Shown here: piece by piece, positions 1-12,700 of the stretch
Layout of the letters: each line of letters begins with the position of its first letter
How positions within the stretch are numbered: the stretch's first letter is position 1
Notes under the pieces: generated by a model
Told to the model about the DNA's origin: nothing
What the model saw: the letters and a program-made list of their open reading frames with translations, nothing else
Database searches by the model: none
NCBI GenBank assembly: GCA_025506515.1
Contig: CM046452.1
Coordinates: forward strand, 104,173,051 to 104,237,050
Origin: Flaveria trinervia
Taxonomy: Eukaryota; Streptophyta; Magnoliopsida; Asterales; Asteraceae
Direction: 5' to 3'
DNA: 64,000 nucleotides
Made by a program: the position numbers and the translations under genes

Positions 1-415
1 TACAGGCTATTCTTGTTCTAGCTTTAACCAAAATACAAATAAATAGTGATCATACGTCAAGAAAATGAACATATAGAAAAAGGCAACATTACGTGTCTTC
101 TCCTTTTGTAGTTTTATTCTTGAACATTTTGGTTGCATGTTGAGAATATGATATGCAAATTATATGTCATCATATAGGAGTTCAAACAACACCACAGATT
201 CCCATCTACTTTCTACATGCTAAAACAATTGACATCTTCTTGATAGTTTTATACAAAAGGCATAAAGGATTTGTATTAGCTTTTAAAAACTGATTATTTC
301 AGATTTGTATAGAAATATTAACTCATGACATATTACACTAAAATAAGGTGGCAGTGTTTTTATTTGAACAATATATGGAAACATATAAAGAATGTCACCA
401 AAGAAAACAAAATAC
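1..415 (-). other. RMI1 intron, window edge
   Basis: AT-rich sequence following the third visible RMI1 exon. The donor GTATTT reads leftward from 415. I see no further RMI1 exon here, so the rest of the gene should lie beyond the left edge. No other feature is visible. Confidence 0.6.
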
Positions 416-2081
416 CTTCTCCCTCTTGGAGGCTTATTGACTTCAGTAACAAGTCTTTGTCTAGCTGCATCCAGCTCCTCAACTAATCCTCCTAAAACTT
501 GAAGAACTTCTGGAACCAGCATTAGAAGCCCATGCCTTACATTGACATTAGAAATAGCAACCTAAAAAGACAAAAAAAATTGCAATTATTTGTTATGTAC
601 AAACACATTGCAGTTGCTTTAAACATATTCGAATCATTACATATCCCTGCTAGGAAAGAGTGTGATATCATAAGATTGAAATCATGGTTTGCAAGATACC
701 AACTAGGCAACAAAGTAAATTCTTCCAATCTATAACTTAAATATTAAATTATGTTCATAACTACACTAGTTTGAAGTTTTAAACCTAGCAGTTCTTTAGT
801 ACATTACTGATGAAGTAGACTTCATTTGTCATGGTAACTCATAACAAAGTATGGTGACTTGCAAAAACTATACATAGAACCTTCAGTCCTGCAGGAGCAA
901 GAGCATCTAGATCTTTTATAGGTTGATATTCCATGCCAAAAACTCGTTGAACACCATCAGTCATAGACAGCTTTAGGCATCTCTTTAAGCCAGAATTTGC
1001 CTTCTTGTAACGCTCTCGAAGAGGTTGACTGATATTTACTATCTCATCAACCTGCAAAATGCATTTATGTAAGTTTAGAGTTATATAAGCAAATGTCTTA
1101 GACCAGCACCAAACATCCGATGCTGCTGAACTCTATTACCCATTCAAGATGCACAATGGAGAAAAACTTACACAAAGAAACTTTTCAAAGTGAATATGAA
1201 CTAAATGCGCAAATTATAGTGGAATATGCATCATATTCCTTGTAAACTGATATCCATATGTCACATATATATCCCACGAAAATAATCTAAACAGTTCTGA
1301 ACTTATATGCATCTTATAAGTTCTGAACTTATAGTGGAATATGCATCATATTCCTTCATATGTCACGTGTATGTCCCATGAAAATTAATCTAAACAGTTC
1401 TGTACTTATATCAGTTTCTGGAAAATTACTAAATGGTCCATAGTATACAACAAAAACATCAAATTAGAACTACATTGAGAACAAAAAGATGTGAAATACC
1501 TGTAACACAAAGGGTCCAGGAAGATCAACAAGGTGCATTTGATGCACATTACTTGGAAGCAAGCCTGCGCCACAATAGTTCATATCAGAATGCAAAAACG
1601 TCTCAAAGCAGAGCTTCGCCTTTTTCGTAGCATCAAGGCTATAAAACCCAGGGATTACAGTCTGGAGGCCACGAAGACAAGAATCCAACCACTCACCCCG
1701 TAGCCTCAACCCTAAATCTTCCAAAATCCTGCTAATAGGGCTGTCAGAGGCTTGATTCATACCAACACTGCTTGTTGTAGAGCATTCCGATGAAGATGTC
1801 CCGTCTGGAGGCGGAGGTGGTGACGGAAGTGGTGGAGAATTGGAGAGATCTTCGGTTGCATCGATGAATTCTTCGTCGGATATCTCGATTTGGATGGGAT
1901 CAGGGGGGTTAGTAGGGTTAGAAGTGAAGGAATTTAGGGTTACGTCTTGAAGATTAAGGGTTTCAGGTTCGATATCATCTTGTTGTTGTTGAGGTGGTTG
2001 TGGTTGTGGTTGTACTTCTTGTATGTCGTCGTCTTCTTCGTCGGATGAACAGACTATTCTCAGACGTCTTCTAGAGGACAT
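416..2081 (-). CDS. RMI1: RecQ-mediated genome instability protein 1, 5' part
   Basis: RMI1 is the OB-fold partner of topoisomerase 3-alpha and a RecQ helicase in the nuclear complex that dissolves recombination intermediates. Three exons are visible: 1500-2081, 881-1051 and 416-561, all with GT/AG introns and continuous phase, giving about 300 residues before the edge. Residues 1-125 are a low-complexity tail, acidic and rich in Gln, Pro and Ser. The conserved N-terminal and OB-fold core starts near residue 125 (LEDLGLRLRGEWL) and continues through LPGPFVLQ, VDEIVNIS, MTDGVQRVFGMEYQPIKDL and LAPAGLK into exon 3 (LLMLVPEVLQVLGG). Exon 3 ends two bases into an Arg codon. The ATG at 2081 gives an acidic start typical of plant copies. 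No frame break is seen. The C-terminal part is outside the window. Confidence 0.9.
1214..1411. repeat. Direct repeat in RMI1 intron 1
   Basis: A segment starting TTATAGTGGAATATGCATCA at about 1214 recurs at about 1330. Each copy runs through a variant of TCTAAACAGTTCTG, giving two copies of roughly 80-95 bp with small indels. It lies wholly within intron 1 and has no obvious coding role. Confidence 0.75.
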
Positions 2082-2164
2082 TGTGTTCTACAATGGCAAC
2101 CTTTTTCCCTCCAGTTTTTCTGTAATTTTGAAATCACCTTGTATCGAGAGGGTTTTATACGGTA

Positions 2165-2720
2165 CTAAATTAGTACTCGTGTATTACACGGGTTAAATAA
2201 ATAATTGTTAAGAATTGGTAACGAAAAATTATTGATTATAATATGATATTTTGAAATATGATACGCTTAAAATTATGTATAAGTAAGAACTTTAAGTAAT
2301 AAACAATGACATTATTTTTTTACTTTTGTTTTATTTTTTTTATTTGTTCTAAATCAAAACGTTTTAAAAAATATAATTTTATAAAAATTTCTTATTATAA
2401 CATCCAATTTTAAAATTTTATGGTTCATAAAAATTTTAATTTCTAAACACACTAATTTTAATATTTTGTATTTTTAAAAAAAGTTGATTGTTTTAAAAAT
2501 TACTTATGTTATACAAAAGATTATTTCTTTAGAAATTACATTTATAAAAAATTCTTATTTATTAAAAACTATTTTAATCTTAAAAATAATTAATTAATAT
2601 AATATAATTAATAGTTAATGTAAGCAATTAAAATGAGAGAGAAGTGAGAAAATTAGATTTAAGAGGTTTAATATTATGACAAGTGGCAACCTAAAACTTT
2701 CTTTTATTATAATAGATAGA
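2165..2720 (-). mobile_element. Non-autonomous Helitron (556 bp)
   Basis: On the minus strand the element begins after an A with TCTATCTATTATAATAAAAG at 2720. It ends near 2165 with a hairpin (CCCGTGTAATACACGAG) followed by a TTAG end before T. The alternative end CTAA at 2170 also fits the CTRR rule. It has no coding capacity. The same 5' 20-mer pattern and hairpin recur in elements at 8.8, 34.4, 37.5 and 38.2 kb. Confidence 0.7.
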
Positions 2721-3687
2721 TTTCCGGTGTATACAATTTCACACTAATGGTCATGCTTATTATAATTGTTTAATCTTGTATAATTGTTTTTATTGATGGT
2801 AAAAAGAAGTGTTAATGATAGTAAAAGTACATAGATAATTGTTGTCGTTTACTGTTATATAACGGTGTGAAAAGTTACTTGATGGTTTAAATACTATTTC
2901 AATCCTCTAGATAACGACTTGAGTTTTTTTATAGTTATGGTTTAAAGTGTATCAAACGAAATCTTAAACACTAATAAAGACTATTCTTTTAAATGATTGA
3001 CTTTAGAAAGTTAAAAATAATGTTACGTGAACTTTTAGTTCTATAAGAATCAAACCAGTGGCAAAGTTTGAGCATTTTTATACGAGGGTGATGGCGAAAT
3101 TAATTTTTTACGGTGGTGAACTCGATATATATTTGTAGACTATACGCATATAGCATGTAGATATGATTATAAGCGGCTCATAGTCACGTAACATGATTTT
3201 AAGATATAACTAACATTTAAAAATGGTCGTAAAAGTGGTAAAACCATTTCTTTATTTGCTACTTTTGTTAAATAAAAATAGTTATGGTAAACTTTAAGAT
3301 CTTATGTTTTATCTAGTAAATTATTATAAATTATTATATGAACGTTTTATCACAAGTATACATAATCTAACTTAAATGAGGAACCTCCATGTCACCTCCA
3401 CTCATCACCACCTTCAACCAGTGTAACAACACTGTTGGCCTTCAACTACTGTAACAATACTGTTGCCGCCCACGGCCACCACTTATTTTTTTGCAGCTAC
3501 AGCCGTAAAAGATGTCAACAATATGTAAAAAATAAGGTTCCCAACACCCATGATTCATATTAGCCAACAAATCTTAGCAGTGTTTTAAAAAAAACTACTG
3601 TTCTTACAAATTATACATTTTCTTACAAATTAAACTGTTAGAAACTATTAATAAACAACTAATCTAAACTTGATGATGATGATTGAT
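2721..3687. other. Intergenic, RMI1-SWI3A
   Basis: AT-rich spacer with no gene seen. A small direct repeat lies at 3411-3466 (two 27-bp copies beginning CCTTCAAC and ending ACTGTTG). The spacer contains the promoter side of neither gene clearly: SWI3A ends at 3688 and RMI1 starts at 2081. Confidence 0.6.
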
Positions 3688-6453
3688 TTAGAGTGTAGTC
3701 TCTTCATGGGGCTTCACCGTTGCCTTATCCCTCCATCTACTAACCCCACCATCAATCACCTTCTGAACAACATCCATTCGCTCTGTTAGTAGCGAATCTT
3801 CAAGTTCCAACATCTGATTATACTCTTTTCCCATTATCACCTCCAGCTCGTTCAATAATCCCATTTTATATTGTAATTTCTTCAACTATTTTAGTATAAA
3901 AAACAACATCCATGTCATTTAGCAAACTACAAGATTATTTTTATTATAATGTAAGAAATTAACACAGATGGAGCTCACCTGTGTATTAATAACAGATGTC
4001 ACCAGGTGTTCGATTTCTCTTTCTTCTTGAACTGCTAATAGTTTGGCATGTGCAGCTGCAGCTCCAAGAGCTGTTGCACATGTAGCTCTCATGCGTAAAG
4101 GTAAAGGAATTACACCCTTTTCTGTCAAAAACAAAAATAAAAGTTTACTGTTAATATGCATGTTACAAAGGTAACAACAAACGAGTCTTAATACAAATAA
4201 TTGACAAGACCTGACTCATTGGGCCTTGCATCCACCTCTAAACCATTCCCTTGAGCAGTCCTGAGAAAACAAACAAATGTAACTGGCGGGTATATTACAA
4301 CCAAGAAAGAGTATTAAAAAATTAACTATATAGATAGATAGATGACCTCTCAGGCTCACAAGTTTGTGAGGAAAACGATAACTCGTTTCCATTTTCTTCA
4401 CGATCAAATACTTCCTTTGGAATTTCATTTTCTTCACACAGGGCTGTGATAGCAGCCTCGGCTGCAGAAGCAGTGACATGTGGACCAACCACAGCCGCAA
4501 TGTGAGCAACCTAACAAAAACAAAATAAGGTAAAGAATATGCCCATGCACACTTTTGATGAGTAATTGACTAATAGGTGAAATTTGTCAAATTTTACTTC
4601 AACTTCAATATTAATCATTATGATGGATACCTGCTGCATCAATGAATTACTGACATCTGGAAGATGTTTCTGATTCTTAAGCTCGCAAATTTGATCATCT
4701 TTTTCTCTAATTTCTTCAGTAAAAGGTAAAGAGGGTGTTACTTGCTCATCTTCTTTATCTGACTGCAAAGAAGTTAACAGTTTCAGAATTCAATCCAGAA
4801 AAGATTTTCTAACATCCAATTAATGAAAGAGTTATGAGCATATCAACACAAAATCGTCACCTGCTCCACTTTTGGGTCGCTAGAAACCTTTTCTCTAATT
4901 TCTTCAATGCATATTCTCTTTGGAGGGGGCTCTTTGATATCAGCATCACCGTTCTGTTGACTTTTGTTTTCAGTTTCAACATGTTGACTTTGGGTATCTT
5001 TAATCTCTTGAGGTACTGGAGGTCCTTGTGTCCCATTGTTTGCATGTCTCTCATGTGTGGACCCCAACATAAGGTGTCCAAAAGGTAATTGTAGAAGTTT
5101 TGAAATACAATCAAGCTTACTCTTTGTTTGCACATTTTGAGCTACAAGGTCCCAATCATCTCCATGCTTTAACACAGATTCTAAAAGAAGTAATGTTTCT
5201 GATTCAGTCCATGAAGCAACAGGGTTCCTGTCGGTGGTGGTGTGGTCGATAAACTTGTACTCATCAACAGATTTGTTATTTCCGTATGATCCATTTTTGA
5301 AGCACTTGCTACAAATGATGGAACACTCATCCTGATGCAGCAAAAATCAAATTGGAAAAAATAAGAATCTAAATCAAAAGAATGATAAGCTAGTGATCAT
5401 GTTGTATGATAGTCTACTAAACATGGGATTTTCTGTAAATTGATGAAAAAGAAGATATAATTAATCACTTTCATGCCAAAGATAACAATCAAAGTTCAAA
5501 TGAGTATACGCCTTCGTTTTTAACAGTAATGTAACAGATAATGAGATAATAATATTTTCCTGAATCATATATGGCAAATATAAACACATATCACACACGC
5601 AATCAAGAATTTCGATATCTTACAACTGCACTTAACGGTTGAACAATTTCAAACAACATTAACAGGCTGCAATCCCCAATCTTTAAAAACGGAAACGATG
5701 AAACATACAAAATTACCTTCATATACTCGTAATGACCAGACTCGCACCGCTCCTTGCAATTCCCACAGATCAATTCAATCAACTCCTGATAAACATCCAA
5801 ATAAGAAGCCAACGGTGGCATCTTGAACTCACTCTCACCCACACCACACCCATTGTTCACCCCCACACTACCGGACAACGCAACCGGCTTCAACGAATTC
5901 GGGACCGCCACAACCCTAACCCCATGAGGAGCCCCTTCCTCAACCTTAACCTTCCACTTTCCCTCATCCCCATCCCCATCCCCATCACCATCACCACCAA
6001 CACCAAAATTAATCAACCCCCACTCTTCTAAAAACAAAAACACCTTAAGAGATAACAAACATCTCCGACCAAGGACTTCCTCACTTCGGAAAACGTCAGC
6101 CTTCTAGAAGGATCCTCCCTAAACTTGGAGATGATGAAATCCCGATACTCCTTGTAGACCCTAGGGTTTCGAGTAACAGAAGCCCCGTCGAAAAACTCCT
6201 TGAGCGAGCTTCTCTCGATGTCGTGAATGTTATCCCAGGAGAACCAACCTGAAGAAACATACACACACATACACGCACATACATACATAATCAGATACGG
6301 ATGGATTGATTGAGTTAGGGTTAGGGTTAGGGTTTGAATGGGGAAAGGGGGCTTACCGGAGGCGGAGGGGATGGTGTAGAGTTCGAATTGGAAGCGGTGG
6401 TGGTCGTCGGCGGGAAGAAGTGGTTTTAAAAAATGGTGGTTTGAGCTCTGCAT
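3688..6453 (-). CDS. SWI3A: SWI/SNF complex subunit SWI3A (one-base frame break)
   Basis: Core scaffold subunit of plant SWI/SNF chromatin-remodelling complexes, acting in the nucleus. Eight exons fit with GT/AG introns: 6357-6453, 5717-6248, 4861-5331, 4631-4762, 4347-4510, 4211-4260, 3979-4121 and 3688-3885. The summed length is one base short of 596 codons. Domains in order: SWIRM at about residues 24-125 (GWFSWDNIHDIER, then VRKSLVGDV), a Gly-Asp repeat near residue 130, a Cys-rich ZZ-like segment at about 190-225 spanning exons 2 and 3, a SANT domain at about 249-295 (ASWTESETLLLLESVLKHGDDW), and a C-terminal Ala-rich and coiled-coil region. The order and the SANT and C-terminal motifs fit SWI3A rather than SWI3B, C or D. 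The frame breaks once, at 6057-6060 in the SWIRM domain, where a T run appears one base short. Confidence 0.9.
6314..6335 (+). repeat. Short telomere-like repeat in SWI3A intron 1
   Basis: Three TTAGGG units ending in TTT lie just downstream of the first SWI3A exon. On the gene strand this contains AAACCCTAA, the telo-box found near the start of many plant housekeeping genes. Whether it binds anything here is inference. Confidence 0.6.
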
Positions 6454-7540
6454 CTGGATGGATGAATGGATTGTGGTTTTGCACTTTGCAGCGAGTGAGT
6501 CTGAGTCTTCCTTAATAAAACGAGTCAGCTGAGTCCTTTAAGTCCCACCAACTCGGTTATGTCACCGAGTTTTCTTTTCAACCCTTTGATTTGCCCACAC
6601 CCCTTTTTATTTCGCAACGTCTTTAACGGGAAAGCGTCTCCTAACCCACAAGTCATCCACCTAACTTATGTGCATTTTGGAGGAAAAATTTACCAAACAT
6701 TGTACATATAGTGAGAATTTTTTTCATGTGTGCCAAAAACCGATACCGTTAGATCACAATCGGAGTTGATCCCTTAACTGTTTATAAAGAGATCTGTTGT
6801 CTACGTTGAATGCTATTAAATTATATACATTTTTGCTTTAGTAGTGATGGATAGAAGATGTAAACTTTTATGGTTTGTTTTATTCACATACGATATTAAT
6901 AATCCAAACTACAAGTACATTCAAGTTTTATAATTATTTCAAGAAATGTTATATTGTTTAATACTAACTAGTTTCCATCCTGCGTGTTGTAGATGGTCCC
7001 ATCATGATTTCAAATATTATAATACTTGCGGATAATAGACACGTCGCGATGGTTATCATTCTTACGTAAAACCCTTAAGCGTTTCCCCATCATAAAGCTA
7101 TTACTCGATATTGTTAACTCATATTCTATTTGGTTTGTTGTGGTACCAAAATAGTAACAACTATAGCTTACGACGCTAAAAAAAGATAGGATTTTGAATA
7201 TAACTCCATTTACAAATGTTGACTAAAAAACTAAAAAGTTGCACCAATATTCTACACGGTAACAATAAAATCCAATGGCTATAGTTTAAACTTTTGGTTG
7301 CCATGATCAAATTATAAAAAAAAAAACCATTTTTGGTAGGTTGAACCAGCATGCGCGGGTAGGTCATGATGTAAAATGTATTATAAAAACATTCAATACC
7401 TTTCATCTTGTTATCACATATAAACACATAATGTTTCATTTGTCACACCAATGTGTGACAAGGGTGTTAGAGATACTCCATTTCACACCCTTATTTCCAA
7501 CAAATATTTAATTAATATTTACATATATAAATATAATTAA
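6454..7540. other. SWI3A upstream region and spacer
   Basis: About 100 bases of leader and promoter for SWI3A, then AT-rich spacer. On the minus strand a Helitron-like 3' end (ACACGCAGG..., then CTAG before T) sits at 6968; its 5' partner was not found. From 7541 to about 7625 there is a GC-rich patch of repeated ACCGGTCC units, a common plant repeat motif. Confidence 0.45.
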
Positions 7541-7729
7541 AATATAGTTAAATCCGGTCCAACCGGTCCACCGGTCCGACCACCAAACCAGTAAGGCGTC
7601 CGGTTCGATGACCGATCCGGTTCTGAAAATATTAAGAATACCACTTCTCATGCGTAAGATATAACAAAATCTTCTATAATTGTTTTTTTACGTTTTATTA
7701 ATATATCCTATCAGGTTTATGTTTCTAAC

Positions 7730-7920
7730 TAACTCAGTTAATTGTTTAATTAACTCAGGTCGGTGTGGGATTGAGCCACCCGACTTTGCTTTTAGATATA
7801 TACTTTGCTTTCATATACCTTTATTATTTGTATACCTAGCATAGTTGGTTAGGATCATGTGCTTTTAAAAGGGTCATTGGTTCGATTCTTTTAAGCATTT
7901 TTGTTAATTTTTCTTCTTAA
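7730..7920 (+). repeat. tRNA-derived SINE head (candidate)
   Basis: Pol III box A (TAGCATAGTTGG, 7837-7848) and box B (GGTTCGATTC, 7879-7888) are spaced as in a tRNA and close to consensus. The sequence between does not fold into a proper tRNA arm set. The downstream part is T-rich with a repeated TTAATTTTTCTTC motif. This fits a decayed SINE or tRNA pseudogene better than a working tRNA. Confidence 0.5.
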
Positions 7921-8773
7921 TTTTTCTTCCTACCAGCTTTAAAAACAATTATTTAATAATTAATATTTATCATTCCAACTCCCAAAAACATTGAATTAAT
8001 TCAAAAGATAATTTCACAATTACAATTTTTATCTTAGAACTTCACCTCTTAACTTTTATGAGTTTATAAAATGTTATTTTTACGTTAAAAAGTTTCAGAA
8101 TTACCATCTGTACACTTTTACATAGAAAAAATTATTACGTTCTTATTTTTATGTACATGTCGGTATATTGTCTACATTTTTATGTAAAAAAATTTGGAAA
8201 ACAAGTGAGATGAATGAATTTGTGAGTTGGTTTACTTTTTGATGTGAGTTTTGTTTGAAAACGAGTTAGGTCAAATATGATACATTAGCATAAATTTGAT
8301 TATTGTGCGTCTCGACACGAAATTACTTTGAAAACAAGTAAGGACGATTGTAGTCTATATTTTATCACGTTACATACGGTGTCGACGAACATGCTAATTT
8401 TTTTTATGTTTACTACGTTATCATTTGACGATATAAATTTGAATTACTCTACGTTCCGATGTACAATTAGTTCATAAATGAGTCGGGTCGATTGTAGTCT
8501 ATACTTTATTAGGACGCGTACGACATCGCCGTAACGTGCGTCGGGTAAAAAAAACTAGTTATATATTAAAGCTAATGTCGGTGGTTAAATTGTCATTTGA
8601 ACATACCAATTATCACGTGTGAGGTATAACAACTTATTGCATCTCTTTTAGTTAAAGTATAACTTTAACTTTCTTCATGTATTATGTCATATTTGTGTTT
8701 TTAACTACGTGACTTTGTAACTTGATGGTAAATTACATGAGTGGTGAGGATCTTCGTTTTAATATATATTCTA
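7921..8773. other. Repeat-rich spacer with a Helitron tail
   Basis: No gene seen. Two imperfect copies of a segment containing GATTGTAGTCTATA occur at about 8347 and 8490. At 8525-8558 on the plus strand a GC-rich tail ends AAACTAG before T, which fits a Helitron 3' end. Its 5' end was not identified. Confidence 0.45.
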
Positions 8774-9359
8774 CTAGGTTAGTGACCCGTGTGTTACACG
8801 GGTTGATCAATACTTGAAATAACATATGAGTAGATAAATTACAGTAATATGTATATGTATGATAAAATTAAAATTAATTGTTCATAAAGTATTTATGTAA
8901 TGATGTTTAAAGTTATAAAAGATGAGTAAAAGTCATAGCATGAAATATTGTTAAAAAAAACAATATCGAAAATATGAATAATGTCATGAATTTTAAAATT
9001 AATTAAGAGAAAAATATTATTTGAAAAGAAAACATGACAAAAAATTTTATTTTAATAAAACAAAATTTATTAACACTAATATTAAAATTAATAACCCAAT
9101 CATTATTTGTTAACATAAATAACGATTTCTTATAAAAAATATCAAACAAATTAAAAGTAATAATTGATAATAAATATAATATTTATAGTAATTGATATAA
9201 GTTAATATGTAATTGATATGAACTAATAGTTTCCAATTTTATAGTAACTCAAGATTAAATGATGTAGCGATATATGGCAATGCACATGCGACGCTTAGGT
9301 GGACGTGTTAGAAAGACGTCATGTGTACTCATAGTTAGTCTTTTATTATAAGTTATAGA
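8774..9359 (-). mobile_element. Non-autonomous Helitron (586 bp)
   Basis: On the minus strand it begins after an A with TCTATAACTTATAATAAAAG at 9359. It ends at 8774 with a hairpin (CCCGTGTAACACACGGG), then CACTAACCTAG before T. It is the best preserved 3' hairpin of this family in the window. No coding capacity is seen. Confidence 0.8.
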
Positions 9360-9781
9360 TCTGATTTATTTAAGACGTGTTGTATTAGGGTTCAACTCCA
9401 AGGAATCCCTTCCACTTTCTCATAATAAACCTTTTTTTTCAACTTAAAAAATATTAGATAAACTCAGCTTATAATTAATACTTACATTAGAAAATTACTA
9501 GTAGCGTGCCTGCGCGATGCGGCGGGTGCGACGGTATTAATCGCGGGATTCGTGGCTCCCAAAAACCGTATGCGAATATTATTATTTTAAACTTTTAATA
9601 CGAAATCATTGAGATGAGTCTACTCGTAATATTAGAGCACAAAGTTTATATTAGTTATGAAAGTACGAAAAATAAACGACAATGAATTAAGGTAACACTT
9701 GGTCCGAGAATTCAAGTCTTGAATAACCAAAGCAGCATAAGTTAAATCATAAACGTGGAGATAGTTGCATGATTAGAACAA

Positions 9782-12700
9782 TCAATCGTACGCCTCACAG
9801 AGCTTGATGATCTCATCGATATTCTTCGACCACCATTCTTCGTCCATGGGGGACCCCGGAATATACTGTGACTCATCGTCGTTATCTGCCACATCTTCCT
9901 TCGTACAAATATCCTCTGTCTTTTCAAGCTTGACTGGCACCTCAGTAGTTGGAGCAGGGTTAGTCACCGAGATGAAAATTTTGGTTAGATTGTTTGTTTC
10001 AATGTTATAAATACTTTTATTGTATTATAATTATGTGTAGAAACGTTGAAACGGCCAAAATTCTAAATATAAACTCATACCTTGCACGTCTTCCGGAATA
10101 ATCTTTGATTCTTCCATAATAGAATTATGTGTTATCTACAATGAATATAAAATAATTTAGTGTTAACAAATAAATAATATTACAAAAGTAAATGAAAACA
10201 TTAATCGTCATAATAAGTAACAATTCAAGCATGTAATCGTGTTAATCGGACATTATATGTATAAGAAGTTAAGAAAGAAAATTTAACAAAAATATATTCT
10301 TACATTAAGGCAAACACACATTCATAAATCTTGAAACACTTCCCGATATACAACATTCGAAGTGTATACCCCTGTTGCTTGAAATTTTTTTCAGGATGTA
10401 CTAAAACCTTGGTATTATCCCGTGATATACCCCTTGATAACGCCACGTAAAGTTGACCATGCGAAAATACAGAATCAGGAAGATAAACACCAACATTTGG
10501 AATCGTTTGACCTTGAGCTTTGTTGATTGTCATGGAAAAACTAAGTCGAATGGGAAACTGTTTTCTTTTCAACTTGAACGGGAACATATCATCTTCAGAA
10601 AGAGTTAGTGGGATTCTTGGCAGAAAAACTCTTTTCCCGGTATGTTGACCAATAGCTATTTCAGCATCAATAACATTTCGCTGGAAACCTCTACATATCA
10701 ACCTTATGCAATTGCATAAACCATGCGATGGATCGATATTCCGTAACAATATGATGGGGCATCCGATTTTTAAACGTAGTTTATGAGGCGGTAAACCACT
10801 AATAGTTAGTGAGTTTAAGAACTCTACCGGGTAAAAGTTATGGCGGTCATCCTCAACTTCATCAAAACTGTAGTACACTTTTCCTCTCCTTGAAATATTT
10901 CAATCATCTGATCGTTAATCTCATCTACACTCTCATTTTTCGTGGATAATATTGCTCTTGATATTATATATTCCGAGGAATGTACATTGTTCTGAACAGA
11001 CGGAAACACAACATTTATCAATTCTTTTATAGCGTTTTCTTTATCCGTGAATCGTATAGATATGTCTTCAGGTATGCGTATATAGTTTCCTTCGATAGTC
11101 TCTTCAGTTCCATCACCTACTCTTAAAAGAAACTCGGAAAACCACGGATCGTTTAACGCTCTCATGTTTAAGGTCAATCTCATTTTTTTGGTAACAGACC
11201 ACAAAGGTGACATTCGTAGGCTGGAGTCTACGATTTGCGCACGCGTTCCTCGTTTAATGACCGGCAATACCTGTCTAAAAATCACCACCCATTACCATTA
11301 TTTTTCCACCAAATAGGAGACTGACGCCTATAATATCCTGTAGTGTTCGGTCAACTGCCTCTATTGCCTGACCCTTGCCATCGAGGCCTCATCCCGTATG
11401 ATTAGTTTGGATAACCTAATAATTTCCGCTGCCCCGCTTTGTTTTTTATATTGCACATCGAATTATTATTAGAGAAATTGGAATCTTGAACCTCGAGTGA
11501 GCCGTTCTACCACCTGGCATATTATTAGCCGCCGCACCCGAAGAAGCGGTGGCTAGAGCGATACAACCATGTGAACGAACTTGAGCCAACAATGCTTTGT
11601 ACAAAAATGTTTTGCCAGTACCACCTGGTCCATCTATAAAGAACACGCCTGGACGATCGTTATCCACATGTGTCATTATTTCATCAAACACCTTTTTTTG
11701 GTCTAAATTAAGGTTATCCTTTGCACCTAAGTGTTCAGGCTCAACAACTATCGCATACTCCTCAACTACCTCACGAGAACATGAGTACTCGGTGCCTTCA
11801 TTTGTTATGTCCGGAAGATCAAAATCTTTTATATTCCTACCCATGGAGTGTAAGAACTCTCTGAGTTCTGAAAGAACCATATTCTGAACTCGTTGAACAC
11901 TTTGATATTGTAACTGATAATCTTCTGAAAGTGAATCGAAGTGTTCATTCCAAAGCCTACGAATGTCACTAGGTTCGCAAAATATCATTATTGTTGCGAA
12001 TAACCTTCTGAGAGAGTTGGGAAACTGAAATAATGACGCTTCTTCGAGACATTGTGATAAACTGTCATCATTTTCTATTAACCCAAACTCAAGTGCTGCT
12101 TTCCTAAATGTGGCGTGTTTTACACCATTAATCGTGCAAAGATCATCATAAGAAGTAGGTCCTTTGATATTTGACAACAGTAGTCGTAAGTAGTACCTCT
12201 CTCCTTCGGCTGGATTAGCAGAAACAATACGACCTCTTTGCGGCCTAGCTGAACGATGATTCCAACGTCGATTGGTAGAATTCCATGTAAAGTGTTTTGG
12301 GAAATCTTTATATAAATATCGTCTTGCCGCTACATCCATTCTATTTGTATCGAAAAACGCAGTAAGCATGGTTCTCTTATCTCTTTCCCTATCAACAATT
12401 TCAGACATGATATCATCCTCTCTAAATCTAACCATCTGCTTATTAGGGAGATGAAGCTGTAAGGCCAAGACTGCAGGATGTATGTGAGAAAGTGGGAATG
12501 AGAAGATACGCCACATCGCCTCTGGTGGTGATACATAACGTGCATCCTGATATCTTTTTATCTCATTAATAGCAACACCTGGTTCCGCTTCATCGATTTG
12601 AATAACCTGTTTGTCATGTCCCTTGTAAACATATTTGAAAAGATATTTCACCGACTTTATACTTGAGCAGACCTCGACATTCATATGGCAGTTGAACATC

